A stretch of 7,203 nt of DNA, taken from contig CAZITB010000127.1 of assembly GCA_964542055.1 (NCBI GenBank), positions 1 through 7,203 on the forward strand. Direction: 5' to 3'. A model generated the notes under the pieces. It ran no database searches and was not told where the DNA came from. It saw only the letters and a list, made by a program, of their open reading frames with translations. Within the stretch, counting starts at the first letter, position 1, and each line of letters starts with the position of its first letter. This stretch comes from CAZITB01 sp964542055. GTDB lineage: Bacteria; Planctomycetota; Phycisphaerae; Sedimentisphaerales; CAMDDF01. Positions 1-6,495 of the stretch are shown here, piece after piece. The translations under genes were made by a program, and so were the position numbers.

Positions 1-305
1 CATTCCTGGGTCTCTTTATTGCTGTTTCCGTCAAAGAAGTCTTTGAAGCTCAGACGTTTTCGAACTTTTTCCGTTTTCCGATGCTGTTTCTGTGCGGTTT
101 GTTTTTCCCAATCGAGCAGATACCTATTTGGCTGCGGCCACTGTCTTATGTGCTGCCCCTGACCTATGGCGCAGATATTCTACATGCCTCGATTCACCAA
201 GCCGGTCAGATGCCGCTATTGCTGGATTTTGCTCTTTTGGCGTTATTCTGTTCCGGACTCTTTGCCGTGAGCCTACGAAACATCCGACGGAAATGGATCA
301 TATAA
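1..305 (+). CDS. ABC-2 type transporter permease, C-terminal fragment (5' end outside window)
   Basis: This is the end of an inner-membrane permease of an ABC-2 type exporter (the drug, polysaccharide or lipid export class, DrrB/NodJ-like). Such permeases work with a separate ATPase subunit. The reading frame is open from base 3, so the start lies upstream, and it ends at TAA 303-305. About 100 residues are visible. They show a hydrophobic helix start, then FEAQTFSNFFRFPMLFLCG followed by FFPIEQIP, which is the conserved ABC-2 pattern of a short re-entrant segment, a helix with G-x-F-F-P and then the P-L-T-Y region. A last hydrophobic helix (PLLLDFALLALFCSGLFAVS) and a basic cytoplasmic tail (RNIRRKW) follow, as is usual for the family C-terminus. 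The ATPase gene is presumably upstream and not visible. The substrate cannot be told from this fragment. The family call is fairly firm and the role is inferred. Confidence 0.82.
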   Translation, partial: FLGLFIAVSVKEVFEAQTFSNFFRFPMLFLCGLFFPIEQIPIWLRPLSYVLPLTYGADILHASIHQAGQMPLLLDFALLALFCSGLFAVSLRNIRRKWII

Positions 306-503
306 ATCCGGGCAGACGCAAAGGAATACAGGGCATAATGAAAATCGGAAATCCGGCTGGACTGCTGGTTATGATGGGTCTTAATATAGCCAAGGAAGCA
401 GTTGGAAATTTTGCTTACAGAATTCTGACAGCGATAGACAAAAATCTTTGTTGTACTCAAAAACGATGTCTTTTGTTCTGGTTTTTATTTTCTCAGAAAA
501 TGG
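306..503. other. Intergenic region without a convincing gene
   Basis: The first part of the 335-base gap between the permease and the antiporter. It becomes increasingly T-rich toward the right. An open frame of 93 codons starts at ATG 338 and runs to 619, with a weak purine stretch upstream. Its product is an unconvincing Phe- and Cys-rich string and its 3' half is the regulatory leader of the next gene, so I do not call it. No strong rho-independent terminator for the permease was found. The only stem near a candidate is weak (ACAAA 438-442 with TTTGT 447-451) and lacks a clean following T-run. Confidence 0.5.
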
Positions 504-532
504 TTGTTTTATTTTGCCAGCTTTTTTATTAT
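504..532 (+). promoter_or_regulatory. Candidate sigma-70-type promoter for the antiporter gene
   Basis: TTGTTT (504-509) lies 17 bases before TATTAT (527-532). The -35 matches TTGACA at only three positions, while the -10 matches TATAAT at five of six. The predicted start is near 539, the first base of the GGGGA hairpin, giving a leader of about 100 bases before the antiporter ATG. The region is T-rich, so chance -10-like hexamers are common here, and TATATT at 530-535 is an alternative. The placement fits the leader structure well, but the call rests on sequence matching only. Confidence 0.35.
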
Positions 533-538
533 ATTTCT

Positions 539-640
539 GGGGATGGAGTTCCCCGTATAACCGCCATATTTCTGAATTGTCCGGCTGATGACTCCTACAA
601 TCTGATCAAAGATGAATAATTTGTTACATTAAGGAGTCAT
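539..640 (+). promoter_or_regulatory. Candidate structured 5' leader with Shine-Dalgarno-sequestering stem
   Basis: Three elements are visible. (1) Hairpin GGGGA 539-543 / TCCCC 550-554 with the six-base loop TGGAGT (544-549). (2) A perfect 9-bp inverted repeat, ATGACTCCT 588-596 with AGGAGTCAT 632-640; its 3' arm holds the ribosome binding site and ends one base before the ATG at 641. Inside its loop, ATCT 600-603 can pair with AGAT 610-613. (3) The hairpin loop bases GGAGT 545-549 are complementary to ACTCC 591-595, the core of the anti-Shine-Dalgarno arm, so loop pairing and Shine-Dalgarno sequestration would exclude each other. This is the layout of a translational riboswitch or RNA thermometer. 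A link to ion or pH sensing is inferred only from the antiporter downstream. No match to a named riboswitch class is claimed. Confidence 0.5.
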
Positions 641-1858
641 ATGGCAATCAGTATTGCTGAAATCATCATTTTAAGTCTTATCGCTGACTGGGTTCTTCGT
701 CGGTTTCACATCCCTGGTCTTATTGGAATGCTGCTGGTAGGCGTGGTTCTCGGCCCTTATGTGCTTGACTGGATAAACCCCGATTTGCTAAATATCGGCC
801 CTGATTTACGGCTCATTGCTTTGATTGTTATCCTCCTTCGGGTCGGCTTTGAATTAAGCCGTGATACACTTCACAGGGTTGGCGGGCGCGTACTATTATT
901 GGCATTCATTCCAGCCACACTGGAAGGAGCAACAATTACACTGATTGGCCCCTGGCTGTTAGGGCTGACATATTTCGAATCCGCTATTCTTGGCACGGTC
1001 CTGGCAGCGGTTTCTCCAGCAGTTGTCGTTCCATCGATGATCCGCTTTATCAAAGAACGCAAAGGAGCGGAAAAGGATATTCCCTCTATGGTGATGGCCG
1101 CCGCCTCCGTAGATGACATCTACGTGATCGTCGCGCATAGTGTAGTCATGGGCCTATATTTAGGCAGCCAAGTCAACGTTGCATGGCAGGCTGCCAGTGT
1201 GCCTGTCTCACTGATTCTGGGAATTAGCGTCGGTTTAGCGATTGGAATGTGCCTCTCTCACCTCTTTGAACGCTTTAACCCTCGTGCTACCAAACGAGTT
1301 CTGATTATTTTGGCGCTTTCCTTAATGCTGGTTCGCCTTGAGCATCTTCTGGCCGGAAACATTCCCTTTGCGGGGCTCGTATCCGCAATGGCTATCGGTT
1401 TTGTCATTCTTGAAAAACGCGAGTACATGGCACATGAGATTTCGGCTAAATTGGCCAAAATATGGGTCTTTGCTGAAATTATTTTATTTTCGATGGTTGG
1501 TGCCCAGGTGAATATTACCGTTGCATGGAAAGCAGGCCTCATTGGAGCGGCGGTAATCGGAATTGGGCTGCTGGCGCGCGGCAGCGGGGTCTGGTTGTGT
1601 TTGTTACGAAGCCCCCTTACTCTATGGGAGCGAATCTTTGTGCTTGTAGCCTATTCTCCAAAGGCTACTGTTCAGGCTGCAATCGGTTCCGCTCCTTTGA
1701 TGGCCATGCATGCTGCTGGAATGGACACTGGCCCTGGAGAACTTATTCTTGCTATCGCTGTCTTGAGCATCATTCTTACAGCACCCGCAGGGGCATGGGC
1801 CATTTCTATTCTTGGCAACAGGATACTTAGTAAAACCATCGCCTCAACTGTTAAATGA
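641..1858 (+). CDS. CPA2-type cation:proton antiporter (Na+/H+ exchanger)
   Basis: A complete inner-membrane monovalent cation/proton antiporter of 405 residues, usual for a transmembrane-only family member. It carries roughly 12-13 hydrophobic segments and no cytoplasmic TrkA-N domain. Key motifs are IPGLIGMLLVGVVLGP (24-39), LLRVGFEL (65-72, matching the family LRxGLxL), SPAVVVP (125-131) and SVDD with Asp158 and Asp159. The paired aspartates are the ion-binding signature of CPA2 exchangers, which are usually electrogenic, whereas CPA1 members have Asn-Asp. YSPKATVQAAIG (338-349) carries Lys341 and resembles the PKATVQAA motif of the NHA/SLC9B branch. The start at ATG 641 is supported by AAGGAG at 631-636, four bases upstream. 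That site lies inside an inverted repeat, so translation may be controlled by RNA structure. The likely role is Na+ (or Li+) extrusion and pH homeostasis; ion preference is inferred. The gene stops six bases from the convergent SDR gene. It is clearly more GC-rich than the operon to its right. Confidence 0.9.
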   Translation: MAISIAEIIILSLIADWVLRRFHIPGLIGMLLVGVVLGPYVLDWINPDLLNIGPDLRLIALIVILLRVGFELSRDTLHRVGGRVLLLAFIPATLEGATITLIGPWLLGLTYFESAILGTVLAAVSPAVVVPSMIRFIKERKGAEKDIPSMVMAAASVDDIYVIVAHSVVMGLYLGSQVNVAWQAASVPVSLILGISVGLAIGMCLSHLFERFNPRATKRVLIILALSLMLVRLEHLLAGNIPFAGLVSAMAIGFVILEKREYMAHEISAKLAKIWVFAEIILFSMVGAQVNITVAWKAGLIGAAVIGIGLLARGSGVWLCLLRSPLTLWERIFVLVAYSPKATVQAAIGSAPLMAMHAAGMDTGPGELILAIAVLSIILTAPAGAWAISILGNRILSKTIASTVK

Positions 1859-1864
1859 TTTTTT

Positions 1865-2647
1865 TCAACAATGCATACCGCCGTCCATGAGGATATTTTC
1901 GCCGGTAATGTAAGAACTAGCCTCAGATGCAAGGAAGACCACTACACCTTTAATATCATCATTGTTTGCCAATCTGCCAAGCGGTACTTTTTTTGTATAA
2001 TTATCAACAAACCTTTGCGGTTGGCCGGAAAATATTCCGCCGGGACTGATAGCGTTGACACGAATGTTTTTGTCGCCTAAGATTTTTGCAAGATATCGAG
2101 TTAATGTCAACATTCCGCCTTTGTGAAAGAAGTAATCCGGAGGCTGATCCTTCCAGTTATCCGGCAGTCCTTCATAGTTTGAAAGGTCCGGCCCGAACAT
2201 ACCCATCATAGAGGCAATATTGACTATAGTGCCGCCACCAGCTTCTTCGATTAAATCAGCCATTTCACGGGTTATATCAAGCAGCCCTGTAGCATTAACA
2301 TCCATTGACTGTTTCCACTGCTCAAGCGGTGCTTTATAACCTTTCATCGGCCTGGCTACTGCACAGTTGACTAAAACATTCAATCTGCCATATTTGGTCT
2401 TGATTTCACCTTTGAGCTTCATTACAGAATCGTGATTAGACTGGTCGACATAACTTGCTATGACATCCAAACCTTTATCTTGAAATTCCTTAGCAACCTT
2501 ATGACCTTCTTCCAAAAATGGTGAAGCTGTAATTACTTTGCCGCCTGCTTGAGCAAGTGCTTCGGTTAAACATCTGCCATATTTACCTTCACCGCCAGTT
2601 ATTAAAATGACTTTATCTTTTAAGCTGAATAAATCTTTAACGTGCAT
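1865..2647 (-). CDS. Short-chain dehydrogenase/reductase (SDR), last gene of the operon
   Basis: A cytoplasmic NAD(P)-dependent oxidoreductase of 260 residues with one Rossmann-fold SDR domain, the usual classical-SDR length. The catalytic set is complete: Asn118 (DVNATG), Ser146 (NIASMMG), Tyr172 and Lys176 (YFFHK). SPGG at 201-204 and the C-terminal ITGENILMDGG are standard. Departures from consensus are TGGEGKYG (17-24), where Lys22 replaces the middle glycine of TGxxxGxG, and NCAV (94-97) instead of NNAG. Ser146 and Tyr172 are 26 residues apart rather than about 13, because of an acidic, Trp-containing insert around 158-170. ATG 2647 is preceded by AAGGAA, and the gene starts 2 bases after the aldolase stop, so the two are probably co-translated. 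A likely role is oxidation or reduction of a sugar, sugar acid or 2-keto-3-deoxy acid hydroxyl. The substrate is inferred from neighbours only; the insert may shape the active-site lid. Confidence 0.9.
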   Translation of the reverse strand: MHVKDLFSLKDKVILITGGEGKYGRCLTEALAQAGGKVITASPFLEEGHKVAKEFQDKGLDVIASYVDQSNHDSVMKLKGEIKTKYGRLNVLVNCAVARPMKGYKAPLEQWKQSMDVNATGLLDITREMADLIEEAGGGTIVNIASMMGMFGPDLSNYEGLPDNWKDQPPDYFFHKGGMLTLTRYLAKILGDKNIRVNAISPGGIFSGQPQRFVDNYTKKVPLGRLANNDDIKGVVVFLASEASSYITGENILMDGGMHC

Positions 2648-2649
2648 TA

Positions 2650-3456
2650 TTATTTTCCTTTGTAAATATTCTCGTTATTAGCAGCTTTTGTTCCTTTGAT
2701 ACCTGCGATTATATCTTTAAAATACAAGCCAAGGCCAACGACGTCAGCGCCGACACTTATGAAATTGTAGCCCATTTCCGCCAACTCATCAAAATTTGAA
2801 ACGCTGCCGGGTGTTCCTGCAAACTTACCGTGTTTGCGTGCAACCTGTGCCACTCGCTTTCTCGTCTCTGCTATTTTAGGGTTATCCCATTTCGCAGGTG
2901 TTCCTATGCCCTGACTAAAATCAGCTGCTCCGAAAAACAGCATATCAATACCTTCAAGGGCCGCTATCTCTTCCAACTCGTCCAGCGGTTCGGGATCCTC
3001 AATCTGGACAACAACAAATCGCTGTTCATTGGCCTGTTTGATATATTCCTCCGGCGAGAGCAAACAATATGCTCCATCGGTGTATCCGCCATCCAGAGGG
3101 CGTCTGCCGATTGGATGAAACTTTGTATAATACACAATCTTTTTGGCTTCTTCGAGACTCATAAGATGCGGAACCATTATGCCTGTGCCATCCATTTCAA
3201 GCGGATGTATCAAATCACTATAGCTACCTCGCTGAACACGTACCAAGGTGTCAACATCATGCATTTTGGCAGCTCTGATATGATTTTGCACTTGCTCAAC
3301 GGTATGCGGCAAATGCTCACAATCGAGCCATACGCAATCGTATCCTGCAAAAGCAGCTATCTCAGTGGAAACTGGATCTGACATATTTATCTTTACACAT
3401 GTGGCTACTTCGCCTGCACGCATTTTCTTTAAAACTTTACTTGGTCGCATATTCAT
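2650..3456 (-). CDS. HpcH/HpaI-family class II aldolase (2-keto-3-deoxy acid aldolase type)
   Basis: A cytoplasmic metal-dependent pyruvate-type aldolase of 268 residues, close to the family norm of 250-270. The family cleaves 2-keto-3-deoxy (or 4-hydroxy-2-keto) acids into pyruvate and an aldehyde; known members are HpaI, GarL and RhmA. Visible signature residues are LDCEH (44-48) with His48 at the catalytic His position, LVRV with Arg73 at the substrate-carboxylate Arg position, and the metal ligands Glu153 (VVQIED) and Asp179 (FFGAADF). The usual PSDL around the second ligand is AADF here. The start at ATG 3456 (MNMRP) is preferred over the ATG six bases later because GGAG lies 6 bases before the first. 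The gene begins 12 bases after the URO-D-like stop and ends 2 bases before the SDR. It is the best clue that the operon catabolises a sugar acid by retro-aldol cleavage. Which aldehyde is released cannot be read from the sequence. Confidence 0.88.
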   Translation of the reverse strand: MNMRPSKVLKKMRAGEVATCVKINMSDPVSTEIAAFAGYDCVWLDCEHLPHTVEQVQNHIRAAKMHDVDTLVRVQRGSYSDLIHPLEMDGTGIMVPHLMSLEEAKKIVYYTKFHPIGRRPLDGGYTDGAYCLLSPEEYIKQANEQRFVVVQIEDPEPLDELEEIAALEGIDMLFFGAADFSQGIGTPAKWDNPKIAETRKRVAQVARKHGKFAGTPGSVSNFDELAEMGYNFISVGADVVGLGLYFKDIIAGIKGTKAANNENIYKGK

Positions 3457-3468
3457 AATTTACTCCAA

Positions 3469-4584
3469 TTAGTATTTACCATGTTCTTCAACAAGGTCTC
3501 TCATTATTTTTATCCTATCCTCTTCTGCTCCCGGGGGAACCTGATCGCCTGCATTGGCAATAAAACGAGGACTTATCTTTTTCAGTTCCAGCCAATCCAA
3601 AGCTGCCTTTTTGAAAACCTCTATATCCACATCAGCAAGCCATAGGTCAGGTGATACCCCGCCTGAAAGTATAAAATCTTTGCCCGCTCTTTCCCTGCAC
3701 TGTGCGGGGGTCAGATCGCCCATCGGTTTTGGCGTGATAGCATCGCCGCAATCGGCGCCTGAATCTCTAATCATTTCAATTGAACCTGAAAGCATACCAT
3801 CAATATGGACAGCAACATATTTGCCTGCCCTGTGTAAAGTATCTATGGCCTTGTCATAATAATCTTTTGACCATTGCTTGTAGAATGATGGCGGCTGAAC
3901 ATCACTGGAAAAATTGTCACCCATTACAGCTATTTCAATTGGGGAATCACCTAATGCTTTAATGAGCTCAAGATTATTATTATTTATGCGGTCAACTACG
4001 TCTTTCATTACATCAGGCCAGTCCATTGTTGCATACATAGTTCCTTCAATGCCCATCCAATAGTTTAAAAGTTGGCCCATTGCACTATAGCCGGAACTCA
4101 CATAGCAAACACCAAAATCTCCAATATAATCAATCCAGGCTTGATACTTTTCATTATTGAACTTGTAAGTCCTATTCTCATAGGCATAAGCAAGTACTTT
4201 TAAGTCTTGAGGCGTTTTTATACTCCAGCTTTTAATGGCCCATGCGTATGTTATATCTTCCCATATCCTCGTTCTTGATATTGTGCCGATTGGCGTCTCA
4301 ATACTCCAGGTAATTTCTTTGCCATCATCAGATTTAATGGTTTTTATTTGGATATCTTTTGGGTAACGAACTTCGTAAAAAGAACCAAGATTGGGCATAT
4401 AAAAACCTACATCCATCTTTTTATGATAATCTAACAGTTCATATTCGGGCAATTCATAAGACTTGCTTATATCCCAGGGAAGTTTGTTTTTATGATAAAA
4501 CCAGTGGGATAAATCAAGCATAAACGGCACCTTATCAAGAGTTTCACCCTTGTAAACAGCTTCAATTCGTTCTTTGTGTGTCAT
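3469..4584 (-). CDS. Uroporphyrinogen decarboxylase (URO-D/MtaA) superfamily protein, function unknown
   Basis: A cytoplasmic TIM-barrel protein of 371 residues in the superfamily that includes HemE and the cobalamin methyltransferases MtaA, MtbA and CmuA. The N-terminus (MTHKERIEAVYKGETLDKVPF), AVHIDGML (258-265), SGADCGDAIT (275-284), FILSGGVSP (304-312) and NAGDQVPPGAEEDRI (344-358) follow the superfamily pattern. It is not a plausible HemE, because the RQAGRY segment near the N-terminus is absent. In MtaA-type methyltransferases zinc is held by His-x-Cys plus a distal Cys; here the pair is His260-x-Asp262, so the metal site is changed or absent. The N-terminal 150 residues are unusually rich in Tyr and Trp. 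The ATG shares one base with the stop of the upstream oxidoreductase (TAATG), with AAAGGG six bases before it, indicating translational coupling. A role in sugar catabolism is inferred from the operon alone; options are C1 transfer from an O-methyl substrate, a decarboxylation or a new reaction. Confidence 0.8.
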   Translation of the reverse strand: MTHKERIEAVYKGETLDKVPFMLDLSHWFYHKNKLPWDISKSYELPEYELLDYHKKMDVGFYMPNLGSFYEVRYPKDIQIKTIKSDDGKEITWSIETPIGTISRTRIWEDITYAWAIKSWSIKTPQDLKVLAYAYENRTYKFNNEKYQAWIDYIGDFGVCYVSSGYSAMGQLLNYWMGIEGTMYATMDWPDVMKDVVDRINNNNLELIKALGDSPIEIAVMGDNFSSDVQPPSFYKQWSKDYYDKAIDTLHRAGKYVAVHIDGMLSGSIEMIRDSGADCGDAITPKPMGDLTPAQCRERAGKDFILSGGVSPDLWLADVDIEVFKKAALDWLELKKISPRFIANAGDQVPPGAEEDRIKIMRDLVEEHGKY

Positions 4585-5513
4585 TATGATCCCTTTACAA
4601 ATATTGCCTGGCCTTGTTTTTCCAGGCTTTCTTTCGCAGCTATTAACGTTTTAATTATATTTTCTGTTTTTGAAAATTCCAACCTTGGCTTTCCATCTTT
4701 AACTGAGCGAATAAACTCAATAAGATTATCTCTGAACATTGCATACCAGTTGGAATACTCAATCAGCTTCCAACCATTTTGTCCGAAGATGGAAATCTGA
4801 AAAGTGGGAGTTATATCATAAAATAAATTAACTGTAGCTGTAAGGCCTGTTTCGAATTCAATATAAACAATATCCTTGCCGCTTTTTTTACTTATGTGCT
4901 GAACACAAACTACTTTCGGGTCATCAAGCAACGCAAAAAGCCCTTCGAGCATATGAACACCATATTTAATCCAGTCCTTTTTACCTGTGGCAGTAACCAA
5001 CTCTATTTTACCCAAGGTATCAATACTTTGTTTCAACGCCCTGCTTTCAGAGGCATACCGCATAGACGAGCAGGACATTATAAACTTACCTTTAACTACC
5101 TGCTGTTTGAAATATTCAAGGTCTTGGTAATTATCTGCCAAAGGTTTATCAATGAAAATTGGAATATTGGCATCAATGAATGGTTTGGCCATCTCAACAT
5201 GGTTTTCAGCATCATCACGAGCAAGCAATACAGCATCAACTCGTCCAATCAAATCTTCCATATTATCAACCGCATTATCTATTAAAGATGCCTTTGCGAC
5301 TTTTTGGGATAAATCCTTATCCTGTGTCCAGATATGGGTAACTTTAGCACCATCTATGCCCAACGTGTCCTTGTTCGCAGCTAAATATTTAGGTATCCCT
5401 GCATAGCCGCAATCAGCCATCTCCGTTTCATTATAACCGCCATTAACAATAGATGCCCACGAATAAGGGTGCCCGTTACCTTTACTTAAACCGATTATGC
5501 CAAGTTTTATCAT
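4584..5513 (-). CDS. Gfo/Idh/MocA-family oxidoreductase
   Basis: A cytoplasmic NAD(P)-dependent sugar or polyol oxidoreductase of 309 residues, slightly short for a family that usually runs 330-400. The N-terminal Rossmann domain begins KLGIIGLSKGNGHPYSW, a modified glycine-rich loop. The family EKP motif appears as DKP (122-124, in IFIDKPLADN), with Lys123 as the usual catalytic or cofactor-contacting lysine. KYGVHMLEGL (183-192) supplies His187, at the position of the conserved active-site histidine. The C-terminal half is the expected alpha/beta substrate and oligomerisation domain. The start at ATG 5513 is supported by GGAG 11 bases upstream. It lies 22 bases after the aldo/keto reductase stop and overlaps the URO-D-like gene by one base. 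The likely reaction is hydride transfer at a sugar or sugar-acid hydroxyl, perhaps paired with the SDR and AKR for oxidation and re-reduction (epimerisation) or sequential oxidation. The substrate is unknown. Confidence 0.87.
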   Translation of the reverse strand: MIKLGIIGLSKGNGHPYSWASIVNGGYNETEMADCGYAGIPKYLAANKDTLGIDGAKVTHIWTQDKDLSQKVAKASLIDNAVDNMEDLIGRVDAVLLARDDAENHVEMAKPFIDANIPIFIDKPLADNYQDLEYFKQQVVKGKFIMSCSSMRYASESRALKQSIDTLGKIELVTATGKKDWIKYGVHMLEGLFALLDDPKVVCVQHISKKSGKDIVYIEFETGLTATVNLFYDITPTFQISIFGQNGWKLIEYSNWYAMFRDNLIEFIRSVKDGKPRLEFSKTENIIKTLIAAKESLEKQGQAIFVKGS

Positions 5514-5535
5514 GTGATATTTATCTCCATTAAAT

Positions 5536-6495
5536 TTATAACCAGCCTTTTCTATCCCACATCGGCAAATTTAAAAATTCTGGTTCCGGATAGGCAAGAG
5601 CTTTTGCTTTTTCTAAAATTTCAGCATTGAGGTATTTGCCGTCAACAACTGCCAGTGCCTGATTGAGATATTCAGGCTTATCAATACCAACCAATACCGA
5701 AGAGACCCCTTCATAAGACAAAACAAATTTGGTAGCAAATTCCGCTAAAGTTTTGGTGTTATCATCTAATAATGCTAAGTATTTTTGCCTGTGATCAGCA
5801 ACTGGCCTCAATTCAGAATGAAGTTCTTCACCTCTGTCGGTTAATATACCTTTAAAAAGAACAGAACGAATGACAGTACCAACACCTTTTTCGGCAGCAA
5901 GTTTTATCGCTGGCAGCTGAGTTTGATCCATTAAATTGAACTGCAACTGAATAACATCCCATACGTCGCTGTTAATTGCTTTCAAGCTTTGCTCCAGGGT
6001 ATAAACTGAAATTCCCGTTGCCCGAATGATTCCTTTTTGCTTTAACTGCTGAAAAAAAGCAATGACCGTCTCGTTTTCAATGACTTCTTCAGTGCCGTCG
6101 TGAGACATATAAACATCAATGTAATTCGTTTGCAATTGCTTGAGGCTTTTAGTAATTGAACTTTCAAGTTTCTCAGACAACTGAGCATCATTAGGCAGGA
6201 TTTCACCTTTGAATTTATCATAAAAATGTGCCGGCTTGCTGCAGATGACCACTTCTCCACGTCTGTCCTTAAATGCCTTACCCAGGATTTGCTCACTTTT
6301 CCCGTAGCCTATCGCTGTGTCAAAGAAATTCATTCCCTTATCAACCGCTTCATTAAGCAATGCTATTGAGTCACTTTCAAGAGGCATATCAGCCTCTCCA
6401 TGTACTCCAATGCCATAAGGTAAACCCAACGAAACAGTACCAAATGAGATTTCAGACACTTCAATTCCTGTCCTGCCAAATATCCTTTTTTGCAT
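5536..6495 (-). CDS. Aldo/keto reductase, first gene of the operon
   Basis: A cytoplasmic NADP(H)-preferring oxidoreductase of 319 residues with the (beta/alpha)8 AKR fold and normal family length. The catalytic tetrad is complete: Asp59 and Tyr64 (FFDTAIGYG), Lys87 (VICSKP) and His132 (YMSHDG). MQKRIFGRTGIEVSEISFGT is the typical AKR N-terminus, and SSVLVGIDKPEYLNQAL (265-281) occupies the C-terminal cofactor-binding segment. The ATG at 6495 follows AAGGAA by 9 bases. As first gene of the five it sits next to the divergent AraC-type regulator across 131 bases of promoter DNA. Family members in sugar operons act as aldose 1-dehydrogenases (for example on L-fucose) or as aldehyde reductases. 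Here it could oxidise the incoming sugar or reduce the aldehyde released by the aldolase. The two cannot be told apart from sequence. Confidence 0.9.
   Translation of the reverse strand: MQKRIFGRTGIEVSEISFGTVSLGLPYGIGVHGEADMPLESDSIALLNEAVDKGMNFFDTAIGYGKSEQILGKAFKDRRGEVVICSKPAHFYDKFKGEILPNDAQLSEKLESSITKSLKQLQTNYIDVYMSHDGTEEVIENETVIAFFQQLKQKGIIRATGISVYTLEQSLKAINSDVWDVIQLQFNLMDQTQLPAIKLAAEKGVGTVIRSVLFKGILTDRGEELHSELRPVADHRQKYLALLDDNTKTLAEFATKFVLSYEGVSSVLVGIDKPEYLNQALAVVDGKYLNAEILEKAKALAYPEPEFLNLPMWDRKGWL

Noticed and set aside
539..555. GGGGA/TCCCC hairpin as a rho-independent terminator
   Set aside because: The stem is only 5 bp and no T-run follows it on either strand (GTATAACC on the plus strand, AGAAATATAA on the minus strand).
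338..619. 93-codon open frame in the gap before the antiporter
   Set aside because: The product is Phe- and Cys-rich low-quality sequence with no recognisable motif. The upstream purine stretch is weak, and its 3' half coincides with the candidate promoter and structured leader of the antiporter.
585..640. CTGATGA at 585-591 resembles the first core segment of a hammerhead ribozyme
   Set aside because: The second conserved core segment (GAAA after stem II) is absent: the bases after AGGAG are TCAT. No stem III or stem I arms could be placed.
871..1542. Two open frames on the minus strand (871-1119 and 1258-1542) inside the antiporter
   Set aside because: Both are low-complexity shadows of a well-supported gene on the other strand, with no family motif.
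2830..3381. 183-codon plus-strand open frame inside the aldolase gene
   Set aside because: It lies wholly antisense to a gene with intact catalytic residues, and its product shows no recognisable domain.
3469..4584. Annotation of the URO-D-like gene as hemE
   Set aside because: The HemE N-terminal RQAGRY region is missing, and the gene sits in a catabolic operon with no other haem genes.
4582..4586. Possible frameshift or fusion between the Gfo/Idh/MocA and URO-D-like genes because their frames touch
   Set aside because: TAATG is a normal stop-start overlap, both proteins have proper ends, and AAAGGG sits six bases before the second start.
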